This document shows positions 54,467-61,095 of a stretch of 64,000 nt of DNA, in pieces; the first letter of the stretch is position 1, and each line of letters begins with the position of its first letter. The notes beneath the pieces were generated by a model that made no database searches, was not told the DNA's origin, and was given only the letters and a program-made list of their open reading frames with translations. A program made the translations under genes and the position numbers. Source of the DNA: UBA11222 sp030652895. Its GTDB lineage: Bacteria > Pseudomonadota > Alphaproteobacteria > UBA11222. The stretch is from the NCBI GenBank assembly GCA_038318895.1, contig JBBQCS010000004.1, forward strand, positions 17,398 to 81,397, given 5' to 3'.

Positions 54467-54646
54467 CGGGTAGCGATCGCCAGCGCTATGGCCAACAGTG
54501 AAGCCATGATAGCAACGGTCACACCGGCGATGGTGTCATCGCCAAAATCCCACGCCCGATAGCCCTCCTGTATACAACTTCGGCACAAACAGATGCCATG
54601 CGGGTGCCGCGGGAGACGTGATGCTCGGGTGGCGATGAATATCCAT
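54467..54646 (-). pseudogene. Truncated and frameshifted copy of the sulP 5' end
   Basis: On the minus strand an ATG at 54646 opens MDIHRHPSITSPAAPAWHLF, clearly the SulP N-terminus (MDNHPHPPTASPAAPAWHLF in the intact gene). A small deletion after PKLYT shifts the frame, and the SulP-like sequence resumes in another frame (EGYRAWDFGDDTIAGVTVAI) before breaking off at the duplication junction. No promoter or function is expected; it is the scar of the tandem duplication. Confidence 0.93.
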
Positions 54647-54793
54647 GTACGTGAGCGTATCAGGTGCGCCGTTATTGATGGGAAAATTTGACCAGTTTCC
54701 TATAGTTTCAGCGACAATTTTCCTTAGCTCTTGGTTAACAAATGCTGGCTAAGATTAGTTATAAAGTGCAATGTTTATGATCTGGAACTGGCG

Positions 54794-56509
54794 ATGGGTT
54801 GGCTGCTTAAACGGCGAATAACGACTTGGCTTCTTACCGCCGGTATTGGAACCCTTCTGGTGCTGGCGATCGGCTCCCTGTCGCTCGGCTCGAAAATTCA
54901 ACGATTAGCCACCGACACGCTTGAACTAGTGCGAACAGAGCGCGCCCTGAAAGATCTTGAGCTTAATCTCATCGATTCGCTGAATGGCATCCGCGGGTAT
55001 ATTATCACAGGCAATCCGGACTATCTGGATGCATATTACCTCGGAGTTCAGCACATTGCCGAAATTCAGCCGCGCCTTGCCATTCATCTAAAGGCTGCCC
55101 ACGGGGAAGCGCTCAATCTGAATGAACTGATTGAACAACGGCTAAAACTTATGTCCATCATGCTGGACACAAAACACTCCAAAGGCCCGGATGCCATAAA
55201 ATCGGAATTGAACGAAGGCTCAAACAAAAAAGCCATGGACCACTTACGCTCCGTCATTCAAAGCGAAGGTCGAAGTCTCAAGTGGAAAGTTGTCGAGGCC
55301 GCGACGGAGATACAGACCCTGACGGATGCGTTCATTTCCATCGTATTTGCTGGGTTGCTTATTGCAGGGGGTGTGTCTGCCGCGCAATTCCATCTCTTCC
55401 GGCGGGTAATTGCCGCTCAGAAAAGAGCGCAAGAACTGCTGCAGACCCAGACACAAAATACTGAAATTTCTTCACGCTTTTCCGAGACAATGCACGCGGC
55501 CAAATCACGCGACGAAAGCTATAAGATAATTCGAAGTTATGGTTCCACCATTCTCCGGGGCACGGGATGCGCTCTGTACGTTTACAATAATTCAAGAGAC
55601 CAGCTCGAACTTGCAACAAATTGGGGCGAAGAGAATGAACCCCAGATCTCGGAGCGTTTCAGGCCGGATGAATGTTGGGCGTTGCGGCGCGGGCGCATCT
55701 ACACCGGTTCGGAGGTAGAAGGCCAGGTTAATTGCACTCACCACTTGAGCGATCATCCGCGAAACTATATCTGTCTTCCAATTACAGCCGCTGGGCAAAC
55801 TTCGGGCCTGCTATATGTGTATACAGAAAAATTTGAGCATGACGCCCTTGATGAGCTCATACAACAGGCGGTTATGTTTGCTGACCAGCTTTCGCTGGCG
55901 CTGTTAAATCTCGCGTTGAGCGAGAGGCTGCAGCAACAGGCGATTAGAGACAGCCTGACGGGATTATTTAACCGGCGGGTCTTGGACGAGATGCTCAACC
56001 GTGAATTCGCACGTGCGGATCGCAATAACTACCAGCTCTCGTTCCTGATGCTGGATATTGATCATTTCAAGAAACTCAACGATACCCATGGCCACGTCTT
56101 CGGCGATCAGGTGATAAAAAAGGTTGCGGATCTTCTGTCCTCCAAGGCGCGGCAAACAGATACAGTTTGCCGCTATGGCGGAGAAGAATTCCTCGTCATT
56201 TTCGCGAATTGCGATCTTGAACACGCGGCAATCAAGGCGGAGAAAATACGGCTTGCTGTTAACGCCCTTAAACTGGGCGATACCGGTCATGGCGCCGTCT
56301 CCATATCCATATCTATTGGCATTGCCTGTTATCCAGATAGTGCGGACAATAAAGAGGCTGTAATCAAACTTGCCGACGAGGCCTTGTATCGGGCCAAGCG
56401 CAATGGCCGTGATCAGGTATGTGTCTATGAGGAAATGCCAAACGAACCGGAAGAAATACCCGGACGGACCAACGTCCACCCGGTGGGTGTCAAAAATGCT
56501 GTCGGTTAA
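54794..56509 (+). CDS. Diguanylate cyclase CHASE3-GAF-GGDEF, copy 2
   Basis: 571 aa paralog of the cyclase at 52716. The start chosen aligns with copy 1 (MGWLLKRRIT against MSWTRGRNVT); a 21-codon longer frame is open. Same order: helix, CHASE3-type sensor (LNLIDSLNGIRGYIITGNPD), helix, GAF-like, GGDEF with GGEEF and RxxD (RQTD). The sensor has diverged strongly from copy 1 while the GAF and GGDEF parts are very close, suggesting that the two enzymes respond to different signals but make the same product. Confidence 0.93.
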   Translation: MGWLLKRRITTWLLTAGIGTLLVLAIGSLSLGSKIQRLATDTLELVRTERALKDLELNLIDSLNGIRGYIITGNPDYLDAYYLGVQHIAEIQPRLAIHLKAAHGEALNLNELIEQRLKLMSIMLDTKHSKGPDAIKSELNEGSNKKAMDHLRSVIQSEGRSLKWKVVEAATEIQTLTDAFISIVFAGLLIAGGVSAAQFHLFRRVIAAQKRAQELLQTQTQNTEISSRFSETMHAAKSRDESYKIIRSYGSTILRGTGCALYVYNNSRDQLELATNWGEENEPQISERFRPDECWALRRGRIYTGSEVEGQVNCTHHLSDHPRNYICLPITAAGQTSGLLYVYTEKFEHDALDELIQQAVMFADQLSLALLNLALSERLQQQAIRDSLTGLFNRRVLDEMLNREFARADRNNYQLSFLMLDIDHFKKLNDTHGHVFGDQVIKKVADLLSSKARQTDTVCRYGGEEFLVIFANCDLEHAAIKAEKIRLAVNALKLGDTGHGAVSISISIGIACYPDSADNKEAVIKLADEALYRAKRNGRDQVCVYEEMPNEPEEIPGRTNVHPVGVKNAVG

Positions 56510-56566
56510 ATCGACGACGCATATAAAACTGGACAAACACTGGCGCGGTGACGATATTCAAAACTG

Positions 56567-56980
56567 ATGGAACTGCAATCAACAGACACAATCGGCGCAC
56601 TGGAACGCCTACGGGCGGTAAAGTTGCGCCCGACACGCCAGCGTCTAGCGCTGGCGCAGTTGCTTTTCGATACCGGGGACCATCACGTTACTGCCGAGAC
56701 GCTGTATGACCAGGCCCAGGCGGCTGGCGTAAGGGTTTCGCTGGCGACAGTCTACAACACATTGCACCAGTTCACGGCGGCAGGGCTGCTTCGTGAAGTT
56801 GTAGTAAATTCCGCCTGCACCTATTTTGACACTAATGTGACCGATCACCATCACTTCTTTTATGAAGACCGTGGCACGTTGGCGGACATTGATAGTGCCG
56901 ATATAGACATTCGCGGCCTGCCCGAAGCCCCGGATGGCGCTAAAATCTCACGCGTTGACGTGATTATCCGGCTTACCTGA
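56567..56980 (+). CDS. irr: Iron response regulator Irr (Fur family)
   Basis: Alphaproteobacterial Fur-family regulator that binds DNA under low iron and is degraded or inactivated on haem binding. 137 aa. Seen: winged helix (KLRPTRQRLALAQLLF, VSLATVYNTLHQFTAAGLL) and the Irr-type haem motif NVTDHHHFFYED, with three histidines in place of the Fur metal pattern. The second haem motif (GCPWHD type) of Bradyrhizobium Irr is absent, as in most Irr proteins. Two bases after its neighbour's 3' tail repeat; it is followed by an Irr-box at 57028. Confidence 0.93.
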   Translation: MELQSTDTIGALERLRAVKLRPTRQRLALAQLLFDTGDHHVTAETLYDQAQAAGVRVSLATVYNTLHQFTAAGLLREVVVNSACTYFDTNVTDHHHFFYEDRGTLADIDSADIDIRGLPEAPDGAKISRVDVIIRLT

Positions 56981-57027
56981 GACGCCTGGATCTAGCGTTT
57001 CCGGCCGCCCGCCAGGCCTGCAATCAA

Positions 57028-57044
57028 ATTAAAACGATTCTAAA
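57028..57044. promoter_or_regulatory. Irr-box (ICE-like) candidate upstream of the rubrerythrin gene
   Basis: ATTAAAACGATTCTAAA matches the published Irr control element form TTTAGAA-N3-TTCTAAA at 12 of 14 fixed positions, with one half-site (TTCTAAA) perfect. It ends three bases before the -35 hexamer of the rubrerythrin promoter and follows the irr gene itself by 47 bases. Irr binding here would most likely repress transcription when iron is low (inference). Confidence 0.65.
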
Positions 57045-57047
57045 CTG

Positions 57048-57076
57048 TTGACGCCGCGGCCCGGCCCCGCTATATT
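57048..57076 (+). promoter_or_regulatory. Sigma-70 type promoter of the rubrerythrin operon
   Basis: TTGACG at 57048-57053 and TATATT at 57071-57076 are separated by 17 bases, an optimal spacing with five of six and five of six consensus bases. Transcription should begin near 57084, giving a leader of about 70 bases that contains a CGGAC/GTCCG hairpin at 57089-57101 before the AAGGAG ribosome-binding site. Confidence 0.7.
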
Positions 57077-57153
57077 CACAATGGTAAACGGACAATGTCC
57101 GGCTTAACATAATTCAGCCCAAAAGGGGCATCATCCAGCAAGGAGAACGACCA

Positions 57154-57576
57154 ATGGCAGCACTGGGAACAAGCAAAACCCTCGAAAATCTGAAAGCAGC
57201 CTTTGCCGGCGAAAGCCAGGCCAATCGCCGCTATCTGTATTTCGCGCAAAAGGCCGACGTAGAAGGCTATAATGACGTAGCGGCGGTGTTCCGCTCCACC
57301 GCCGAAGGTGAAACCGGTCATGCCCACGGCCATCTGGAATTCATGGAAGTTGTGGGCGATCCGGCCACAGGGTTGCCGATCGGCGGCACCTCCAACAATC
57401 TGAAAGCCGCGGTTGCGGGTGAAACCCATGAATATACGGACATGTATCCCGGCATGGCGCGCACTGCCCGTGACGAAGGCTTTGCCGAAATCGCCGACTG
57501 GTTCGAAACCCTGGCCAAGGCTGAAAAGTCCCATGCCGGACGCTTCACCAAGGCGTTGAACACGCTCGATAGCTAA
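57154..57576 (+). CDS. Rubrerythrin-family diiron protein without rubredoxin domain
   Basis: 140 aa four-helix ferritin-like protein. Diiron ligands are all present: Glu20, Glu53 and His56 (EGETGH), Glu90 and Glu93 (AGETHEY), Glu124 and His127 (EKSH). The C-terminal rubredoxin domain of classical rubrerythrins is missing, so electrons must come from another protein; the Fe-S protein downstream is a candidate. Likely a peroxidase or iron-storage-type protein. Strong ribosome site AAGGAG. Preceded by an Irr-box and a good promoter. Confidence 0.93.
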   Translation: MAALGTSKTLENLKAAFAGESQANRRYLYFAQKADVEGYNDVAAVFRSTAEGETGHAHGHLEFMEVVGDPATGLPIGGTSNNLKAAVAGETHEYTDMYPGMARTARDEGFAEIADWFETLAKAEKSHAGRFTKALNTLDS

Positions 57577-57590
57577 GCCTGACGATGCAT

Positions 57591-57614
57591 GGTGTGATTG
57601 GATCAAATCACACC
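57591..57614 (+). repeat. Nine-pair stem-loop after the rubrerythrin gene
   Basis: GGTGTGATT (57591-57599) pairs perfectly with AATCACACC (57606-57614) over a six-base loop. It begins 15 bases after the rubrerythrin stop. There is no T tract, so it may act to stabilise the short rubrerythrin message or partly separate it from the downstream genes. Confidence 0.5.
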
Positions 57615-57628
57615 CGAAACCCCGTATC

Positions 57629-57734
57629 CGTCATTGCCCGGTTTATCCGGGCAATTCAGGACCACACTTGTTAGCCTCTCCATGTGGCGTTGGCCATGTG
57701 GCGCTGGATGCCCCGGGCAAACCGGGGCATGACA
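57629..57734. repeat. Pair of palindromic units in inverted orientation with an internal 14-base tandem repeat
   Basis: Unit A (57629-57660) contains TTGCCCGG and CCGGGCAA arms. Unit B (57704-57734) contains ATGCCCCGG and CCGGGGCAT arms and reads as the reverse complement of unit A, including the flanking GTCAT and CAG bases. Between them CCATGTGGCGTTGG (57680-57693) is directly repeated as CCATGTGGCGCTGG (57694-57707). Palindromes of this kind (GTCATGCCCGG...CCGGGCATCC) are common intergenic repeats in alphaproteobacteria. Confidence 0.7.
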
Positions 57735-57785
57735 CGCGGGATCTATCGCAAAGCGGTGGCGCACACCAATCAAAGGAAATACCCG

Positions 57786-59129
57786 ATGAAAGAAGGCAGC
57801 ACTGAAGCACCGATCCGTCATGCGCTGGACTGGAATAATCCGGATTTCTATGACAGCGAAAAGATCGACGCGGAACTGCACCGGGTTTTTGACATTTGTC
57901 ATGGCTGCCGCCGCTGCTTCAATCTGTGCGATTCTTTTCCGCGCCTGTTCGATCTGATCGATGAAAGCCCCACCGGCGAGCTGGACAGCGTGGACAGCAA
58001 GGATTTTGCCCCGGTCGTGGAGGCCTGCACCCTGTGCGATATGTGCTTCATGACCAAATGCCCCTATGTGCCGCCGCATGAATTCAATCTGGATTTTCCG
58101 CATCTGATGCTGCGTTATCGTGCCGCCGAATATAAAAAGGGCAATGCGGATTTTGTTCCCGGCCAGTTGGCCGAAATGGACCGCAATGGAACCCTGGCAC
58201 GGCCGTTGGCCCCCCTGGTCAACTGGGGATCGTCAACCGGCAATAAACTGACCCGTCCCGTAGTGGAAAAAATCACCGGCATAGACGCCAAGGCGGAGCT
58301 GCCGAAATTTAATTCCAAAACCTTTATGATGTCGTCAAAATCCGCCCCGCCTGAAGTGAACAAATCCGCGCCTGCTTTTGGCCGCAAGGCCGTGCTCTAC
58401 GCCACCTGTTTTGTAAACTATAATAATCCCGGCATCGGCATGGCCGCGCGCGCCGTGCTGGCAAAAAACGGTGTCGAGACGGAGGTGGTCTATCCCGCCT
58501 GTTGCGGTATGCCGTTTCTGGAACAGGGCAATTTACCCCGCGTCGCCGAACAGGCGGACAAAGTGTCGCGCGAACTGATCAAATGGATCGATAAAGGCTA
58601 TGACATCATCACGCTGACCGCCAGCTGCGGACTGATGCTGAAATTTGAATGGCCGCTGCTGCTGCCCGAAGACAAAGACATTGCGCGGCTGTCGAAGGCC
58701 ACCTTCGACATTGATGAATATGTGGTCGATATCGCCAAAAAGCCGGGTATGGCGGAAGGCATGCAACCCATTGCCGGCGGCGCCAGTCTGCACCTGGCCT
58801 GTCATGCGCGCGCCCAGAATATGGGAGCCAAGGGGGCGGAAATGTTGCGCCTGATCCCGGAAATAAAACTGGATGTGATTGAGCGCTGCTCGGGCCATGG
58901 CGGCACCTTCGGCGTCATGAAAAACACCCGGCCTTTGGCGATGAAAGTCGGCAAACCCGCGGCGGCCACGGCGCGCCAACAGGCCAACGCCTTTGTGGTT
59001 TCCGAATGCCCGTTGGCGGCAAAACATTTATTGCAGGTCATGGAAGGAATTGAGGGCGAAGCGAAAGTACCGGAACACGCCCATCATCCAATTGAACTGC
59101 TCGCACGCTCTTATGGGGTGATACCATGA
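57786..59129 (+). CDS. Fe-S oxidoreductase with two 4Fe-4S motifs and CCG domains (GlpC/HdrD-like)
   Basis: 447 aa from the start MKEGSTEAPI, with AAAGGA upstream; a longer frame runs back through the palindromic repeats and is rejected. Seen: first cluster Cys38-41-44-48 (CHGCRRCFNLC), second Cys81-84-87-92 (CTLCDMCFMTKCPYVPP), then two cysteine-rich CCG-type domains (VVYPACCGMPFLEQG and LACHARA ... ERCSGHGG, the latter with CSG in place of CCG). No flavin domain or membrane helix. It probably passes electrons to or from the rubrerythrin (inference). The stop overlaps the next start as ATGA. Confidence 0.93.
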   Translation: MKEGSTEAPIRHALDWNNPDFYDSEKIDAELHRVFDICHGCRRCFNLCDSFPRLFDLIDESPTGELDSVDSKDFAPVVEACTLCDMCFMTKCPYVPPHEFNLDFPHLMLRYRAAEYKKGNADFVPGQLAEMDRNGTLARPLAPLVNWGSSTGNKLTRPVVEKITGIDAKAELPKFNSKTFMMSSKSAPPEVNKSAPAFGRKAVLYATCFVNYNNPGIGMAARAVLAKNGVETEVVYPACCGMPFLEQGNLPRVAEQADKVSRELIKWIDKGYDIITLTASCGLMLKFEWPLLLPEDKDIARLSKATFDIDEYVVDIAKKPGMAEGMQPIAGGASLHLACHARAQNMGAKGAEMLRLIPEIKLDVIERCSGHGGTFGVMKNTRPLAMKVGKPAAATARQQANAFVVSECPLAAKHLLQVMEGIEGEAKVPEHAHHPIELLARSYGVIP

Positions 59130-59722
59130 CAAAAATGCGCCGCGCCATCAGCAAGGACGATCTGCTGCCGCTGAATGACTATGCCGCCGTGCGTAACCAG
59201 CGCCGGTCGGAAATGGTCAAGCTGAAACAGAGCCGCCGGGTCGAGGTTGGTCCGATAGCCACCTTTTATTTCGAAAATTTCGACACCATGCTGCAGCAGA
59301 TTCAGGAGATGCTGTATATCGAAAAAGGCGGCGACGCGCAGCTTGAGGACGAACTGACCGCCTATAATCCGCTGATACCACAGGGTTCGGAACTTGTCTG
59401 CACCCTGATGCTTGAAATCGAAGACCCGGTGCGCCGTGAGCGTGTGCTGCGCACACTTCCACATATTGAGCGCGATACATTCATTCAGGTCGGCGCGGAG
59501 CGCATCAAAGCGGTGCCTGAAGCCGGTGAAGACCGCACCCGTGAAGACGGCAAAACCTCTGCCGTGCATTTTTTGCATTTCCCGTTTACGCCCGCGCAGA
59601 TCCAGGCGTTCCGAGACCCCGGCGTACAGATCATGCTGGGATTTGAACACGAAAATTACGCCCATATGGCGGTACTGGGTCCGCAAACGCGCACGGCGCT
59701 GGCCGGCGACTTCGACGTGTAG
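59126..59722 (+). CDS. DUF3501 protein
   Basis: 198 aa, soluble, no signal peptide or membrane segment. Recognised as DUF3501 from ISKDDLLPLNDYAAVR near the N-terminus and ATFYFENFDTMLQQIQEML, together with its position straight after a CCG Fe-S oxidoreductase. The C-terminal part includes VHFLHFPFTPAQIQAF and GFEHENYAHMA. No function is established. The ATGA overlap with the Fe-S gene suggests that the two proteins are needed together, perhaps as a complex. Confidence 0.85.
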   Translation: MTKMRRAISKDDLLPLNDYAAVRNQRRSEMVKLKQSRRVEVGPIATFYFENFDTMLQQIQEMLYIEKGGDAQLEDELTAYNPLIPQGSELVCTLMLEIEDPVRRERVLRTLPHIERDTFIQVGAERIKAVPEAGEDRTREDGKTSAVHFLHFPFTPAQIQAFRDPGVQIMLGFEHENYAHMAVLGPQTRTALAGDFDV

Positions 59723-59728
59723 GCAGGA

Positions 59729-60238
59729 TTGAAACTCCGCGTCTCCTCGCATATCCGCCCGGCCCGTGGCTTGTTACAGGCAGGCGGGCGCCAGTTCCCC
59801 TGTGCCCTGGGACGCGGCGGTATCAGTAACAACAAACGTGAAGGCGATGGCGCAACCCCCGCCGGAGAGTTTCACTTGCGCTGGGTTCTGTATCGCGCGG
59901 GACGCATCCCCCGCCCAGACACCGGACTTAAGATAACGCCCATCGGCCCGCGCGACGGCTGGTGCGACGCGCCGGGCCACAGCGCCTATAATTGTACGGT
60001 GAGACTGCCCATCGCCGCCAGTGCGGAGCGCTTAAGCCGTGCCGATCCAGTTTATGATATTATAGTAGTGTTGGGACATAATGACGCACCAGTCATCGAG
60101 GGCGGGGGCAGCGCTATTTTCATGCATGTCGCCAAACCCAATTTCGCGCCGACCGCGGGCTGTATTGCGCTGCGCCGCGATGATCTGCTGACCATTTTAC
60201 AGATGTGCGGTCCTGACAGCAGTCTTATTGTGCGATAA
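59729..60238 (+). CDS. L,D-transpeptidase (YkuD) family protein
   Basis: 169 aa from a TTG start six bases after the DUF3501 stop; no ATG fits. The YkuD catalytic motif is visible with His in IFMHVAKPNF and Ser/Thr-x-Gly-Cys in APTAGCIALRRDDL. No signal peptide is seen, as in a subgroup of short YkuD proteins of alphaproteobacteria (YafK/DUF-like), so either export or the start is uncertain. Could form 3-3 cross-links or act on cytoplasmic precursors. Confidence 0.85.
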   Translation: MKLRVSSHIRPARGLLQAGGRQFPCALGRGGISNNKREGDGATPAGEFHLRWVLYRAGRIPRPDTGLKITPIGPRDGWCDAPGHSAYNCTVRLPIAASAERLSRADPVYDIIVVLGHNDAPVIEGGGSAIFMHVAKPNFAPTAGCIALRRDDLLTILQMCGPDSSLIVR

Positions 60239-60261
60239 TGTCTGTTGTGAAACCGGGATGA

Positions 60262-60552
60262 TTAGACAGCGCCGGAAATATGCTGCGCCAGCGATTTGCG
60301 GAAAACACGGTCGCGCTTCAAGCGCCATTCGCGTGCTTGGGCTGCACTGCGATCTTCCGCACGTTCGGCATAAATGATCCGCCATTCCCGGCCACGGGTT
60401 GAGCGCGCGCCTGTTCCCGCATTATGTTTTGCAAGGCGCCGCTCCAGATCCGTAGTCCAGCCGACATAAGTCCGCCTACCACCGGTCCCCATACTGCCCA
60501 GTACGTAGACAAAGCAGACTCTATTTTTATTTGACGACTGTACATCGTCCAT
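60262..60552 (-). CDS. GIY-YIG nuclease-fold protein
   Basis: 96 aa from MDDVQSSNKN with AGGA nine bases upstream. Seen: the GIY-YIG pattern as FVYVLGS and TYVGWTTDLERRLAKHNAG, then REWRIIYAE with the later Glu and KRDR region of the UvrC-like single-domain (YhbQ type) family. The role of these small proteins is not settled. Convergent with the YkuD gene. Confidence 0.9.
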   Translation of the reverse strand: MDDVQSSNKNRVCFVYVLGSMGTGGRRTYVGWTTDLERRLAKHNAGTGARSTRGREWRIIYAERAEDRSAAQAREWRLKRDRVFRKSLAQHISGAV

Positions 60553-60720
60553 GAAGCCATTCCTGTCATTGCGTAAAATGTACAACCGGGCACTTTTTCA
60601 TTTGGCCCGCCCGGATAAAAATTAAGACTCATTGTTGTGACAAAATAACTTCAAACGTTAACCATTCTTCAACTAACATACTCAAGTGGTTTGTGGATGG
60701 CAAAAGGGAGTACCATAAAA

Positions 60721-61095
60721 ATGACGTCACGATGGATATTAGCTCTTAGTACAGCATTGATTGTGTCCTTAACATGGTCTGCCGGTTATGCGGTGGAGCG
60801 CCCAAATTATGACGTGGTTGGGATTACAGTTCCCAGCCTGGATCTGTTTACGACCGATCAATCATCGGAGCCCGCCTCACAGATCGATGCCGCCAGTATT
60901 ACGTTGCCCCTGCCCGTGCAGGCCGTCAGTGATAACGGCATGTTACTTCTGAAAATTGATGGCAGGAAATATTGGGTGGATGGATTGCAGGTAGAGACCA
61001 ACGAAAGCGGCCTGACGACCGGCACATGTGGTGAGAAAATGGCAAACAGCGCGCCAGTTCCACTTGGCATCCGCGGCCTGGGGAACGGCTGCTGA
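60721..61095 (+). CDS. Small exported protein of unknown function
   Basis: 124 aa from an ATG with GGGAG ten bases upstream; a TTG ten codons earlier is possible. The N-terminus is a clear signal peptide (RWILALSTALIVSLTWSAGYA). The mature part is short and acidic, with one predicted beta-rich region (MLLLKIDGRKYWVDGLQVET) and two cysteines near the C-terminus (TGTCGEK and GLGNGC) that may form a disulfide. No family recognised. Its stop overlaps the protease start (TGATG), so the two are coupled and may act together in the periplasm. Confidence 0.75.
   Translation: MTSRWILALSTALIVSLTWSAGYAVERPNYDVVGITVPSLDLFTTDQSSEPASQIDAASITLPLPVQAVSDNGMLLLKIDGRKYWVDGLQVETNESGLTTGTCGEKMANSAPVPLGIRGLGNGC

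Larger units (their letters stand above)
52389..56550. repeat. Tandem segmental duplication, unit about 2.08 kb
   Basis: Two adjacent segments, 52389-54466 and 54472-56550, run in parallel: sulP 5' coding (starting at AGCGATCGCCAGCG in both), sulP start and divergent spacer, diguanylate cyclase, and a shared 3' tail ending TGGCGCGGTG. The junction at 54467-54471 joins the tail of unit 1 to the inside of sulP. The copies have diverged, most in the spacer and the cyclase N-termini, least in the GGDEF region. Confidence 0.9.

Noticed and set aside
54406..54588. 60-codon minus-strand gene between the cyclases
   Set aside because: It is one frame of the decayed sulP 5' fragment, not an independent gene.
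57684..57785. 34-codon N-terminal extension of the Fe-S oxidoreductase
   Set aside because: It runs through the palindromic and tandem repeats and has no ribosome site, whereas the ATG at 57786 has AAAGGA in place.
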